Part shown: piece after piece, positions 32,080 to 39,366 of the stretch
Numbering within the stretch: the first letter of the stretch is position 1
How the letters are laid out: each line of letters opens with the position of its first letter
Source: an uncultured Clostridium sp.
Lineage (GTDB): Bacteria > Bacillota > Clostridia > TANB77 > CAG-508
DNA length: 39,366 bases
Assembly (NCBI GenBank): GCA_900556975.1
Contig: USQZ01000011.1
Location: 1-39,366 of the forward strand
Direction: 5' to 3'
Position numbers and translations under genes: made by a program
Notes under the pieces: generated by a model
Seen by the model: the letters and a program-made list of their open reading frames with translations, nothing else
Told to the model about the DNA's origin: nothing
Databases searched by the model: none

Positions 32080-32865
32080 ATGAATACACTAAAGACATGT
32101 CAAGATTTACTTGATACAATTACTGATATTGCTGATGTTGAGGCTAATAGATTACTTATTTGGGCTACTATTTATACTCGAAAATGTCAGGATATTAAGA
32201 AAAGAAAGTTAGATAATTTTAAAAGTTATTTTGATAACCAAATTGCTTTTTATAAGAGAAGTTATCAGAAATATGCTAAAGAATATGAAAAGTTGTATTC
32301 TGAATATGGAAAAGCAATGGATAGATTGATTGAACAATATAATGCTTATTATAATTATGTTCAAAATGAAGAGGTTTTTGCAAAGAGCAATCAAAAGATT
32401 GCTATAGCTAATTTTTTAGTTAGTAAAGATGGTTTGGATAGAGCGAAGCTTAATGGAAATTATGCTTTGATGGAAAAATCAAGTAAGAAGGTATTTGCTA
32501 CAGCACAAAAGAAATTGAATTATGATATTATTATTGATGAATGTGATAGCAGATTAACGGAATGTGCTAATGATACATATGCTGATTTGGATGAGTTATT
32601 TAGTATTTGTGATTCTGGACTTAATTTAAAAAGAGAAGGCTATATGAAAAGGTTAATGAACTTTTTTAAACTTACATTTGGTGGAGAAAAGGGATTTAAA
32701 AATTATGTTTTAGAACCTTTGAAAACGAAGGTTGCTAATATTGATAAATTGTCAATTATAAAAACTTCTAATATTAAAATAAAAATGATTAGATTTGTTT
32801 CACAGATGGAGAATATTAGAACAGATGTTAATTTAACTTTTAATGAGACTTTGAATAAAAATTAA
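32080..32865 (+). CDS. Unknown long-helical protein, fourth gene of the GT51 cluster
   Basis: A 261-residue soluble protein dominated by long helices, probably coiled coil, between about residues 35 and 135. This part is rich in Tyr, Lys, Glu and Gln (KSYFDNQIAFYKRSYQKYAK, then EYEKLYSEYGKAMDRLIEQY). It recalls structural or scaffold proteins more than enzymes. The C-terminal third contains MKRLMNFFKLTFGGEKGFKN. No WxG motif or signal peptide. TAGGAG precedes the ATG, with spacings of 11 bp on both sides to the neighbouring genes. The function is not recognised. The operon suggests a role with the GT51 enzyme. Confidence 0.72.
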   Translation: MNTLKTCQDLLDTITDIADVEANRLLIWATIYTRKCQDIKKRKLDNFKSYFDNQIAFYKRSYQKYAKEYEKLYSEYGKAMDRLIEQYNAYYNYVQNEEVFAKSNQKIAIANFLVSKDGLDRAKLNGNYALMEKSSKKVFATAQKKLNYDIIIDECDSRLTECANDTYADLDELFSICDSGLNLKREGYMKRLMNFFKLTFGGEKGFKNYVLEPLKTKVANIDKLSIIKTSNIKIKMIRFVSQMENIRTDVNLTFNETLNKN

Positions 32866-32876
32866 GGGATGTTGTA

Positions 32877-33608
32877 ATGAAAAAAATTATTTTAAGATTA
32901 ATTATTATAGCTTTGTTATGTTTAATTGCGGTTGCTACTGTTTTTTTAGGTGCTGGATATTCAATGTATTCTAAGGCTATTAAGGCCGAGAGTATGGATG
33001 ATAAAATAGCTGATATAAGGAGCAATGCGAATTATACTAAAATAGATGATGTTTCCCAAATGTATAAAAATGCGGTTGTTGCAGTTGAGGATCATAGATT
33101 TTATAGTCATTGTGGAATTGATGTATGGGCTATTATGAGGGCTATGGCTAGAAATGTTAAGTATAAGGAATTGCTAGAAGGCGGTAGTACAATAACTCAG
33201 CAATTGGCTAAAAATACGTATTTTACTCAGAGCAAGGAACTTACTAGAAAAGTTGCTGAAGGTTTCATGGCTATTTCATATGAAAAGAAATTAGAGAAAG
33301 ATGAAATTTTAGAATTATATATTAATACTAGTTATTTTGGAAATGGATATTATGATATTAAAGAAGCTAGTTTAGGGTATTTTGGAAAATTACCTAATGA
33401 AATTAATGATTATGAAGCTACAATGTTAGCTGGTGTTCCGAATGCTCCGTCTGTATATGCTCCAACTGTTAATTTTAAGTTGGCTTCTGAAAGACAGACA
33501 CAGGTTTTAAACAAAATGGTTGAGTATGGTTATATTACGGATGAGAAGAAAAATGAAATTTTGAGTATGACGGAACAGTATAGAGAACATTTTAGTAAAG
33601 GAAGATGA
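32877..33608 (+). CDS. Monofunctional GT51 peptidoglycan glycosyltransferase
   Basis: A 243-residue membrane enzyme that polymerises lipid II into glycan strands outside the membrane. An N-terminal helix (about residues 4-24) is followed by a GT51 domain with catalytic Glu in VVAVEDHRFYSHCGID (about 65-80), GGSTITQQLAKN near 102, RKVAEGFMAISYEKKLEKDE (about 123-142) with the second catalytic Glu, and ELYINTSYFGNGYYDIKEAS. There is no transpeptidase domain, so it is of the MtgA kind, shorter than class A PBPs. It is the last gene of the five-gene cluster; the start follows GGGATG. A terminator follows at once. This is the only gene of the cluster whose function can be read from sequence. Confidence 0.92.
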   Translation: MKKIILRLIIIALLCLIAVATVFLGAGYSMYSKAIKAESMDDKIADIRSNANYTKIDDVSQMYKNAVVAVEDHRFYSHCGIDVWAIMRAMARNVKYKELLEGGSTITQQLAKNTYFTQSKELTRKVAEGFMAISYEKKLEKDEILELYINTSYFGNGYYDIKEASLGYFGKLPNEINDYEATMLAGVPNAPSVYAPTVNFKLASERQTQVLNKMVEYGYITDEKKNEILSMTEQYREHFSKGR

Positions 33609-33610
33609 TT

Positions 33611-33643
33611 AAAAGATTAGTTTGAAGAGAACTAATCTTTTTT
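33611..33643 (+). terminator. Terminator of the GT51 cluster
   Basis: A perfect 12-bp stem, AAAAGATTAGTT at 33611-33622 and AACTAATCTTTT at 33630-33641, followed by a T run. Confidence 0.9.
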
Positions 33644-33680
33644 GTTTTATAGTAGAATGTTTTGAATTTATTATAGAAGA

Positions 33681-33799
33681 AAATATTATATTGATTTTTT
33701 GTTCCTTGCTAAAATATTTTCCAACCTACTAAACTTCGTTTAGAAGGTTAGGGAAAAACTTTCAAACTGCGCGTCACTCAAAAATCAATATAATATTTT
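33681..33799 (+). mobile_element. MITE-like dispersed repeat, copy 1, best preserved (family A)
   Basis: A 119-bp element whose ends are 19-bp perfect inverted repeats: AAATATTATATTGATTTTT on the left and AAAAATCAATATAATATTT on the right. Inside, CTAAAC-TTC-GTTTAG, AACCT/AAGGTT and TTTTCC/GGGAAAA build a central hairpin, so the whole element can fold on itself. It carries no coding sequence. It lies between the GT51 terminator and the ECF sigma promoter. Related copies are at 22516, 16043 and 39256. This layout fits a MITE or other non-autonomous element mobilised in trans. Confidence 0.75.
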
Positions 33800-33823
33800 T
33801 TTAATAAATAATTCTAATTTTGG

Positions 33824-33855
33824 TGCAACTTTTTTTATTTTAAAATTGTAATATA
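33824..33855 (+). promoter_or_regulatory. Candidate ECF-type promoter of the sigma gene
   Basis: TGCAACTTTTTTT at 33824-33836 resembles the -35 region of autoregulated ECF sigma promoters, with an AAC core. GTAATATA at 33848-33855 lies at the -10 distance. The assignment is inferred from the position in front of an ECF sigma gene. Confidence 0.45.
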
Positions 33856-33887
33856 GGTGTAAAAGAAAAAATGATTATGGAGGAGCA

Positions 33888-34431
33888 ATGAAGGAAGATA
33901 AGAAATTATATAAGAGGTTTTTGGACCGGAGATAAAAAGGCGTTTGAGACTATTATAGATACACATATGGAAGCGGTTATATATTTTATAAATAGGTTTG
34001 TCAAAAACGTTGATATTGCTGAAGATTTGGCTCAGGATGTATTTGTATATGTTCTTATTAATAAGAAGGAGTATGACTTTAAATATTCTTTAAAAACATA
34101 TTTGTATACAATAGGGAAATGTAGGGCGATTAATTATTTGAAAAGAGAGAAAAGAATTGTTAGTTTAGCAGAAAATATGTATAAAGACGAGAATGATATT
34201 GAAGATATCGTTTTTAAAAAAGAGAAAAATAAGAATATTAGAAAGGCTATAAACAAATTGAGCAATGAGCAGAGTCAGGCAATTTTTCTGGTTGATATTG
34301 AAGAATTGTCTTATAAGGAAGCTTGCAGAGTAATGGGAACATCTATGTCTAGTTTGAAATCTTTGATTCACAGAGCTAGAAAAAATTTAAAGAAAATTTT
34401 AGTAAAGGAGGAAGAAAAATATGATAGATAA
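33888..34431 (+). pseudogene. ECF-type RNA polymerase sigma factor gene with apparent +1 frameshift
   Basis: From the ATG at 33888, behind GGAGGAG, the reading MKEDKKLYKRFLD breaks two codons later at TAA (33933-33935). Dropping one C at GACCGGAGAT (about 33924-33926) continues as GDKKAFETIIDTHMEAVIYF, the standard ECF sigma region 2 start. The rest is intact: DIAEDLAQDVFVYVL (region 2.2/2.3), YLYTIGKCRAINYLKRE (region 2.4) and the region 4 helix-turn-helix LSYKEACRVMGTSMSSLKSL followed by HRARKNLKKIL. The repaired product is 180 residues. An internal ATG at 33967 would lack the start of region 2. It is either a natural frameshift, a recoding site or a sequencing error. The downstream gene overlaps its end by 11 bases, as sigma/anti-sigma pairs often do. 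Confidence 0.8.
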
Positions 34432-35428
34432 AGAAATATTTAAGAAAAAAGTTTTTGAAAAATATAATGATAATTTAGATGAAAAAGATGAATTTTATGC
34501 TACTCCGATATATAGCTCTAAAGATAAAAAAAGTAGATCGATTATAAAAACAATATTAACACATTTGATTCCAGTTGTTGCTGCGATGGGTGTTGTATAT
34601 GCAGGTGTGAACATGAATACATCTAACTATGTCAGCCAAAAGAGTAAAACTGATTTTGTAAATAATGTTGAATATGATTATTCACAGTATATGGATTATC
34701 AGGATAAAATCTACTATGATTTCATAAAAAATTATGGAGATTATGAAAATTCATTAAAGCAATGGCCTAATTTGTTAAAGATGAATGAAGAAGAATTTAA
34801 TGAATATTTTGTGCTTGTGATTGCAGTTGAAAATACATCATTGATGGGACTAAGTTTTTCTAATTTAACTTGCGATGATAATACGATGTATGTTGAGTTA
34901 TATCAATCAGCCAATGCTTCTATTGAAGATGGAAGTGTTATATCAGTAAAAGTTCCTTTGCAACAATTAAGAGAAAATATTAAGTTTAATGTAACTGGTA
35001 GACAGCCTCAAGATAGTAACTATGTATCAATAAGAAAAATTTCTAAAGATTACTCAGATGAGCAGGCTGTTAAGGATGGATGTTTTGTTATAAAAAATAA
35101 GGATGTAATATCAGATGATGCTAATGAATTAGTTGATTTTATTAATAGTAAGAGTGATGGCTTTATTAGAATTGTTGATTTTGAGGATGCAACTAAAATA
35201 AACGATATGGAGTTTGAAAGTGTAACTACAGTAACTGATATAGAATTTGAAGATGGAAATTATTATATTAATATATTAGATTTGAAAACTGGAAAGATTA
35301 CTTATATGATAATGGAGGAATTAATGGTTGTGAGGTATAAGGGAATGAATGATTATTCAATACTTGCTCAAGGAAAATATATTCATCAATGTTATTTAGT
35401 TACGATTAATATTAAAGAAGAAAACTAG
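34421..35428 (+). CDS. Probable anti-sigma factor / regulated membrane partner
   Basis: A 335-residue single-pass membrane protein. A short charged cytoplasmic part (residues 1-44) precedes one transmembrane helix (about 46-66, ILTHLIPVVAAMGVVYAGVN) and a long extracytoplasmic domain. This topology and the 11-base overlap with the ECF sigma gene are typical of anti-sigma factors. I see no ZAS-type His/Cys motif, so the assignment rests on context and topology. The outer domain contains FVLVIAVENTSLMGLSFSNL and a repeated acidic pattern KINDMEFESVTTVTDIEFED. GGAGGAAG precedes the ATG. A strong terminator follows. Confidence 0.65.
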   Translation: MIDKEIFKKKVFEKYNDNLDEKDEFYATPIYSSKDKKSRSIIKTILTHLIPVVAAMGVVYAGVNMNTSNYVSQKSKTDFVNNVEYDYSQYMDYQDKIYYDFIKNYGDYENSLKQWPNLLKMNEEEFNEYFVLVIAVENTSLMGLSFSNLTCDDNTMYVELYQSANASIEDGSVISVKVPLQQLRENIKFNVTGRQPQDSNYVSIRKISKDYSDEQAVKDGCFVIKNKDVISDDANELVDFINSKSDGFIRIVDFEDATKINDMEFESVTTVTDIEFEDGNYYINILDLKTGKITYMIMEELMVVRYKGMNDYSILAQGKYIHQCYLVTINIKEEN

Positions 35429-35508
35429 ATTTTAAATAGCACAAAATGGAAGAAAAAATGCTAGAAATGTTTTGGATATATGGGGGACGCTGTCCCATCA
35501 AATAACTG

Positions 35509-35547
35509 AAAAATAGAAGGTATTGAAAAATACCTTCTATTTTTTTA
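35509..35547 (+). terminator. Terminator of the sigma/anti-sigma operon
   Basis: A perfect 16-bp stem, AAAAATAGAAGGTATT at 35509-35524 and AATACCTTCTATTTTT at 35529-35544, with loop GAAA and a T run to 35547. Confidence 0.95.
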
Positions 35548-35597
35548 GACAATTTTGTACATATGTCTAAATTTTAGCAAACTCAGGGCTAAAGTGC

Positions 35598-35626
35598 TTG
35601 ACAGAATGCAAAAAAGAGAGTACACT
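35598..35626 (+). promoter_or_regulatory. Sigma-A promoter of the YhgE/Pip gene
   Basis: TTGACA (35598-35603) and TACACT (35621-35626) are 17 bp apart. TGTTC-TTTAG-GAACA (about 35627-35641) lies across the expected start point and could be an operator. Confidence 0.75.
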
Positions 35627-35696
35627 TGTTCTTTAGGAACAGATAAAAATGTTAATGATTATAGCAATACATTAATAGAGGAAAGGTGATGATATT

Positions 35697-37796
35697 ATGA
35701 AAAAAGAGAAAATTTTTACTATTATAATTTTCATGGTAGTTTTGTTAATACCATTAATTTATAGTTTCTTTTATTTGAAATCTTATTGGAATCCATATGG
35801 AAACTTGAGTGATATGAAAATTGCTGTTGTTAATTTGGATTCAGGAAAAGATGGTTCTAATGAAGGAAATGAATTTGTTAAAAGCTTAAAAGAGAGTGAT
35901 ACTTTTGATATTCAAGAGGTGTCTGAGGCAGAAGCGGAAGATGGAATAAAAAAAGGTGATTATTATGCAACAATTAAAATTCCAGAGAATTTTACAGAAT
36001 GTTTAAAGAGCGCTTCTTCAGAGGATAAACAAATCGCAACAGTTACATATAGTCCAAATCAGGCTACAAATTATTTGGCAACACAGATTGTTAATAGTGC
36101 AGTAAAAACTATTCAATTAAATTTACAATCTAAGGTTGATAAAGAGATTATTGCTGAATTGTCAAATAAATTAAATGAGGTACCAAATAGTTTACAAACA
36201 ATTAGCGATGGCGCTGATAGTATTTTAAATGGTGCTGAGAGTTTAGATTCTGGTATAAAACAAATTAGTGATGGAACTAATCAATTAAGCAGTAGTTATT
36301 CTGAATTTAATGCTGGTGTTCAATCTGCTTATTCAGGAAGTGAGAATTTACAAAATGGTATAGCTCAAGTTTCAAGTGGAGTTGCTAATTTACAAGTAGG
36401 AAGCCAAAATCTTGATGGAGCTATAGATCAAATTAATAGTGGAATTGATGGCATGAGTGCTAATGGAGTAGAGAATGTAACAGCTCTTGTTACTGGAGTT
36501 AATAGCTTGAATGAGAATGCAGGAAAATTAAATTCTTATGCTACAGATGGAGCAAATTTATCAAAGAGTTTAGCTACAGATGTAAATGTTTATGTTGGTA
36601 ATGTAAATGCTATGCAACAAGAATTACAAGCACTTTTAACTAATCCAACAGTATCTAGTGAAGATGTAAAAAATGTCTTGTCTAAATATAGTCCAACATT
36701 GAGTGAGAAATCTTCTATAGCAGAAACAAGTAAGAAATTAGCTCAAAATGATGGTGCTGCTAGTCTATATGCAAGTGGTGTATATAAAGGAACTGGTGAG
36801 TTACTTCAAAAATCAAGTGGATTAACTCAAATGTTTCAAGGTATTCAAGGTTTGAAGTCAGCATTAGTTGAAGTAAAGAAGGGAACTACTACTTTGAAGA
36901 ATGGTACAAATTTGTTAGCAAACGGTACACAGACTTTATCTAATGGCAGTGTAGCTTTAACTTCTGGATTAGCTAAATTAAATTCAAGTTCAAATCAAAT
37001 TGATAATGCTATAAAAACAATTAATACAGGTGTTAGTTCAGCATCTGATGGAAGTACGCAATTAGTTGATGGTGTTCAAACATTTAAAACATCAATAAAT
37101 GAAGGTATGGAGTCTACAAAGGAACAATTAAAATCTTTAAATGGAATTGAAGAATTTGGTGAGAAACCTATTAATTTTGAAACTGAAGAATATGGTAAAG
37201 TTGATTCTTATGGAATTGCTTTCACGCCATTGTTCTTGTGTATAGGTCTTTGGGTTGGAGCTTTAATGGCATATGTTGTTTTATATTATGATCATGATGA
37301 GAGATTTGGAATTTTAGGAATTACAAGCAAAAATAAGATTTTACAAAATGTTATATATATTGCAATAGGTGCGATTGAAGGATTAGTTACAGGTATATTA
37401 TTAAAAGCTGGTTTGGGATACACAGTAGAAAATATGGCATTATATTATGGTGCAAGTATTTTAATTGGAATAACATTTATGAGTATTATACAATTCTTAA
37501 TTAGAAACTTTGGAGATATTGGTAAATTCTTAGCTCTTATAGTTTTAGTTTTACAATTAGCTGCAGCAGGTGGTACATTCCCAATAGAAACTATTGATAA
37601 AGGTTTCCAAGCAATATCACCATATTTACCAATGACATATTCAATTAAGTTGTTAAGAGAAATTTTAGTTCCAACAGCAACTAACTTTAAGGTACAATAT
37701 ATTGGAATTTTAATTGGTATAAGTGTAGTAACATTTGCAATTACTGGAGTAGTTGATATTATTAAAAAAAGAAAAATTATTGATGAAAATAAATAA
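35697..37796 (+). CDS. YhgE/Pip-domain membrane protein
   Basis: A 699-residue protein of the YhgE/Pip (phage infection protein-like) family, with ABC-2-type membrane topology. One N-terminal helix (about residues 7-27) is followed by FFYLKSYWNPYGNLSDMKIAVVN, the family signature. A large extracellular region follows with many SG-x-x-x-L and G-x-x-x-L repeats (about 160-460), probably a long helical stalk. Five C-terminal helices (about 510-690) include the conserved PFACLPM-like position as AISPYLPMTYSIKLLRE. Homologues act as phage receptor (Pip) or as envelope proteins related to EsaA of type VII secretion; the role here is unknown. GAAAGGTGAT precedes the ATG; promoter and terminator make it a single-gene unit. 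Confidence 0.9.
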   Translation: MKKEKIFTIIIFMVVLLIPLIYSFFYLKSYWNPYGNLSDMKIAVVNLDSGKDGSNEGNEFVKSLKESDTFDIQEVSEAEAEDGIKKGDYYATIKIPENFTECLKSASSEDKQIATVTYSPNQATNYLATQIVNSAVKTIQLNLQSKVDKEIIAELSNKLNEVPNSLQTISDGADSILNGAESLDSGIKQISDGTNQLSSSYSEFNAGVQSAYSGSENLQNGIAQVSSGVANLQVGSQNLDGAIDQINSGIDGMSANGVENVTALVTGVNSLNENAGKLNSYATDGANLSKSLATDVNVYVGNVNAMQQELQALLTNPTVSSEDVKNVLSKYSPTLSEKSSIAETSKKLAQNDGAASLYASGVYKGTGELLQKSSGLTQMFQGIQGLKSALVEVKKGTTTLKNGTNLLANGTQTLSNGSVALTSGLAKLNSSSNQIDNAIKTINTGVSSASDGSTQLVDGVQTFKTSINEGMESTKEQLKSLNGIEEFGEKPINFETEEYGKVDSYGIAFTPLFLCIGLWVGALMAYVVLYYDHDERFGILGITSKNKILQNVIYIAIGAIEGLVTGILLKAGLGYTVENMALYYGASILIGITFMSIIQFLIRNFGDIGKFLALIVLVLQLAAAGGTFPIETIDKGFQAISPYLPMTYSIKLLREILVPTATNFKVQYIGILIGISVVTFAITGVVDIIKKRKIIDENK

Positions 37797-37807
37797 GATT
37801 ATTCTTC

Positions 37808-37842
37808 AATGGCTAGAGTCTATACGATTCTAGCCATTTTTT
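37808..37842 (+). terminator. Terminator of the YhgE/Pip gene
   Basis: AATGGCTAGAGTC (37808-37820) pairs with GATTCTAGCCATT (37826-37838), 13 bp with one G-T pair, then a T run. Confidence 0.92.
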
Positions 37843-37870
37843 GCGTCCAAAATGAAGAACATTGGTTTTC

Positions 37871-37899
37871 TTGACAAGTAATGATTTTATATGTAGGAT
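37871..37899 (+). promoter_or_regulatory. Sigma-A promoter of the M23 hydrolase gene
   Basis: TTGACA (37871-37876) and TAGGAT (37894-37899) are 17 bp apart. The ATG at 37994 is 95 bp further on, giving a long leader. Confidence 0.6.
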
Positions 37900-37993
37900 T
37901 AAAAAGGAATTTGTTATATTATAGGAAAGCTCTATGATATAAATTTGAGAAAAATATCTTGAAATTTTATATAATTTTTTGGGAGTGTTTATA

Positions 37994-39193
37994 ATGAAAT
38001 ACATAGGAAGAAGAAAATTATTTATTCTTGTAATTGTTGTGATTGCAGTTGTTCTAGGAAATGTTGTTAATGTTTTTGCTGCTACGTCAGCTGATAATTT
38101 AAGAAGACAGCAACAGCAAAATCAGCAACAGATTGAGGATGCAAAGAATAAGCAAAAAGAAATTAGAAGTCAGATGACAGATATACAAAGACAAGTTGAT
38201 GAATTAGATTCTAAAATTTCTGATTATGAAAGTGATATTTATGATTTAAATTCACAAATTGAAGAGGTTTCAAAAAATATAAACTCTGCGGAAATAGAAC
38301 TTCAGAAAACTGAAAAGGATTTAGAAGAGAAAGAAGAACTACTTGAAAAAAGATTAGTTGCATCATATAAAGCTGGTTCTACATCTTATTTAGATGTTTT
38401 GCTTGATTCTGATAGTTTAACATCATTTTTATCATCATATTATTTGGTAGAGCAAATTTCAGAAAATGATACAAAATTAATTAATACTGTAAAAGAGACG
38501 AAACAGCAAATTGAAAATTCAAAAGCTCAATTAGAAGAAAACAAGGCTTCTTTGGAAAATATTAAACAATCAGAAGTTGCGAAAAAGAGTGAATTAGATG
38601 CTACTAAAAAAGAGAAAGAGCAAGCTGTTGCTAAATTATCAAATGAAGATAAAGAAGTACAGTCAAAGATAGATGAGATGAGATCTGAGGACTCTAAAAT
38701 TAGAGCTGCTATTGCTAAAGCTGAGAGAGAAGCAAATAGAACTTCTAGCAGAGGTAATGGCGGAAGTAGAAGTTCTTCATCAAATCCAGGTGGATTTATT
38801 TATCCAGTTCCTGCTGCATATAAAAAGGTAACATCTGGTATGTATTATTCAGAATCAAAAAGATATCATGGTGCATATGATTTTGGCTCAGGCGGAATAG
38901 CAGGTCAACCTGTTTATGCGGTTAAAGATGGTACTGTTATTTACACAGCTAATTTGACTAATAGTTATGGTACACATGTTATAATTAGACATAGTTCTGG
39001 TTTATATACATTGTATGCTCATGGTCAAGCTGGTTCACTTTCTGTTTCTGTTGGGCAAAAGGTTTCTCAAGGTCAACAGATTATGAGAGTAGGAAGTACT
39101 GGAAATTCGTCAGGTCCGCATTTGCATTTTGAGGTTAGAGTTGGTTCTGGTGGATATGGTGATAGGGTTAATCCTGGGGCATACTTACCATAG
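37994..39193 (+). CDS. M23-family murein hydrolase with EnvC-like coiled coil
   Basis: A 399-residue secreted protein. A signal peptide (about residues 1-31, ending in VFAATSA) is followed by a long coiled coil with the Gln-rich start RRQQQQNQQQIEDAKNKQKE (about 36-240), a Ser/Gly linker and a C-terminal LytM/M23 domain (about 265-399). Zinc ligands are in HGAYDFGSGG and HLHFEVR, with LYAHGQAG between. All four zinc or catalytic positions appear intact, so it may be an active endopeptidase rather than only an EnvC-type activator. It trims peptidoglycan in division or sporulation. The ATG at 37994 follows GGGAGTG; a TTG at 37979 is in frame but overlaps that site. Confidence 0.93.
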   Translation: MKYIGRRKLFILVIVVIAVVLGNVVNVFAATSADNLRRQQQQNQQQIEDAKNKQKEIRSQMTDIQRQVDELDSKISDYESDIYDLNSQIEEVSKNINSAEIELQKTEKDLEEKEELLEKRLVASYKAGSTSYLDVLLDSDSLTSFLSSYYLVEQISENDTKLINTVKETKQQIENSKAQLEENKASLENIKQSEVAKKSELDATKKEKEQAVAKLSNEDKEVQSKIDEMRSEDSKIRAAIAKAEREANRTSSRGNGGSRSSSSNPGGFIYPVPAAYKKVTSGMYYSESKRYHGAYDFGSGGIAGQPVYAVKDGTVIYTANLTNSYGTHVIIRHSSGLYTLYAHGQAGSLSVSVGQKVSQGQQIMRVGSTGNSSGPHLHFEVRVGSGGYGDRVNPGAYLP

Positions 39194-39205
39194 TGAAGTT
39201 GATTC

Positions 39206-39231
39206 AAAGCAAGGTTTTCCCTTGCTTTTTT
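39206..39231 (+). terminator. Terminator of the M23 hydrolase gene
   Basis: A perfect 9-bp stem, AAAGCAAGG at 39206-39214 and CCTTGCTTT at 39220-39228, with a T run. Confidence 0.9.
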
Positions 39232-39255
39232 GATGTATAAAATAAAGGAAAAATC

Positions 39256-39366
39256 CATATAAAATTTTTGAATCACCGCGAAGGGACCAAACGAGCGAAG
39301 CGAGTTCGATTGAAGCATTCTACCCGATTTGAAAATAATAAAATATCAATGGGATGTATATAACAT
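39256..39366 (-). mobile_element. MITE-like dispersed repeat, copy 4, inverted and cut by the window edge (family A)
   Basis: Starting at CATATAAAATTTTTGAATCA, this segment is the reverse complement of the right part of copy 3 (16043-16192). The similarity covers about 75-80 bp, through GGGACCAAACGA, GAGTTCGATTGAAGCATTCT and ATTTGAAAATAA, with only a few mismatches. It continues to the window end, so its other terminus is not visible. It lies directly after the M23 terminator. Confidence 0.7.

Noticed and set aside
33967..34431. Internal ATG as the true start of the sigma factor
   Set aside because: It lacks the first part of region 2 and has no ribosome binding site, whereas the upstream frame matches the family after a one-base correction.
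35484..35496. GGGAC-GCT-GTCCC hairpin as an insertion-sequence end
   Set aside because: The stem is only 5 bp, and no second copy or transposase is present.
31500..37796. Type VII secretion locus, suggested by small helical proteins near a YhgE/Pip protein
   Set aside because: No WxG motif, EssC-type ATPase or other secretion component is seen, and a sigma operon with terminators separates the two parts.
37813..38004. Minus-strand frame between the YhgE/Pip and M23 genes
   Set aside because: It covers a terminator and a promoter of the plus-strand genes and has no own signals.
39073..39318. Minus-strand reading frame of 81 codons after the M23 gene
   Set aside because: It runs through the M23 coding end, a terminator and the repeat copy, and has no ribosome binding site.
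1..39366. tRNA or rRNA genes
   Set aside because: No cloverleaf with CCA-adjacent acceptor stem or GGTTCGAAT-type T-arm and no rRNA segment were recognised by eye.

Overview
The window is about 39 kb of very A+T-rich DNA from a spore-forming member of the Clostridia. The evidence is chromosomal housekeeping and sporulation genes (spmA, spmB, spoIIR, a GerMN-domain gene, a SpoVT/AbrB regulator), strong AAGGAGG-type ribosome binding sites, sigma-A promoters, and a giant 2-hydroxyacyl-CoA dehydratase activator typical of anaerobic Firmicutes. I cannot name the species. It looks like an uncultured, gut-type Clostridia. No tRNA, rRNA, CRISPR array, prophage or transposase gene was seen.

Layout. 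1-356: a TAA/TAAA microsatellite and a terminator. 357-4688 (-): the activator. 4862-9474 (+): GerMN protein, trmN6, rsmI and spmAB, with abrB (-) between rsmI and spmA. Decayed copies of trmN6's own ends flank that gene. 9460-12315 (-): spoIIR, murA and a YycJ-type hydrolase. 12452-15973 (+): an unknown protein and a UDP-sugar pyrophosphorylase/phosphoglucomutase fusion. 16294-21785 (+): murI, lemA and two tandem DUF2207 membrane proteins. 22043-25240 (+): hsp20 behind a CIRCE-like operator, then clpB. 25408-27724: two related membrane-anchored proteins flanking a Fic/VbhA-like toxin-antitoxin pair on the opposite strand. 28012-30418 (+): an internally duplicated acidic protein, a CDF metal transporter and a CmpB-like membrane protein. 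30659-33608 (+): a compact five-gene cluster of four unknowns and a glycosyltransferase-51 peptidoglycan polymerase. 33888-35428 (+): an ECF sigma gene with an apparent +1 frameshift and its overlapping, probably anti-sigma, partner. 35697-39193 (+): a YhgE/Pip protein and an M23 murein hydrolase.

Themes. Much of the content serves the cell envelope: murA, murI, the UDP-sugar fusion, GT51, M23, YhgE/Pip, and the sigma/anti-sigma pair. Sporulation and proteostasis make up most of the rest.

The most notable non-textbook signals are: (1) a dispersed MITE-like repeat, four copies, one with 19-bp perfect terminal inverted repeats; (2) a second dispersed intergenic repeat, two copies, with a wobble-compatible stem; (3) tandem decayed copies of the start and end of trmN6; (4) single extra C residues at CCGG sites that break frame in the sigma gene and change the C-termini of both DUF2207 paralogues; (5) the five-gene GT51 cluster; (6) a Fic antitoxin whose inhibitory motif has Asp in place of Ser/Thr.
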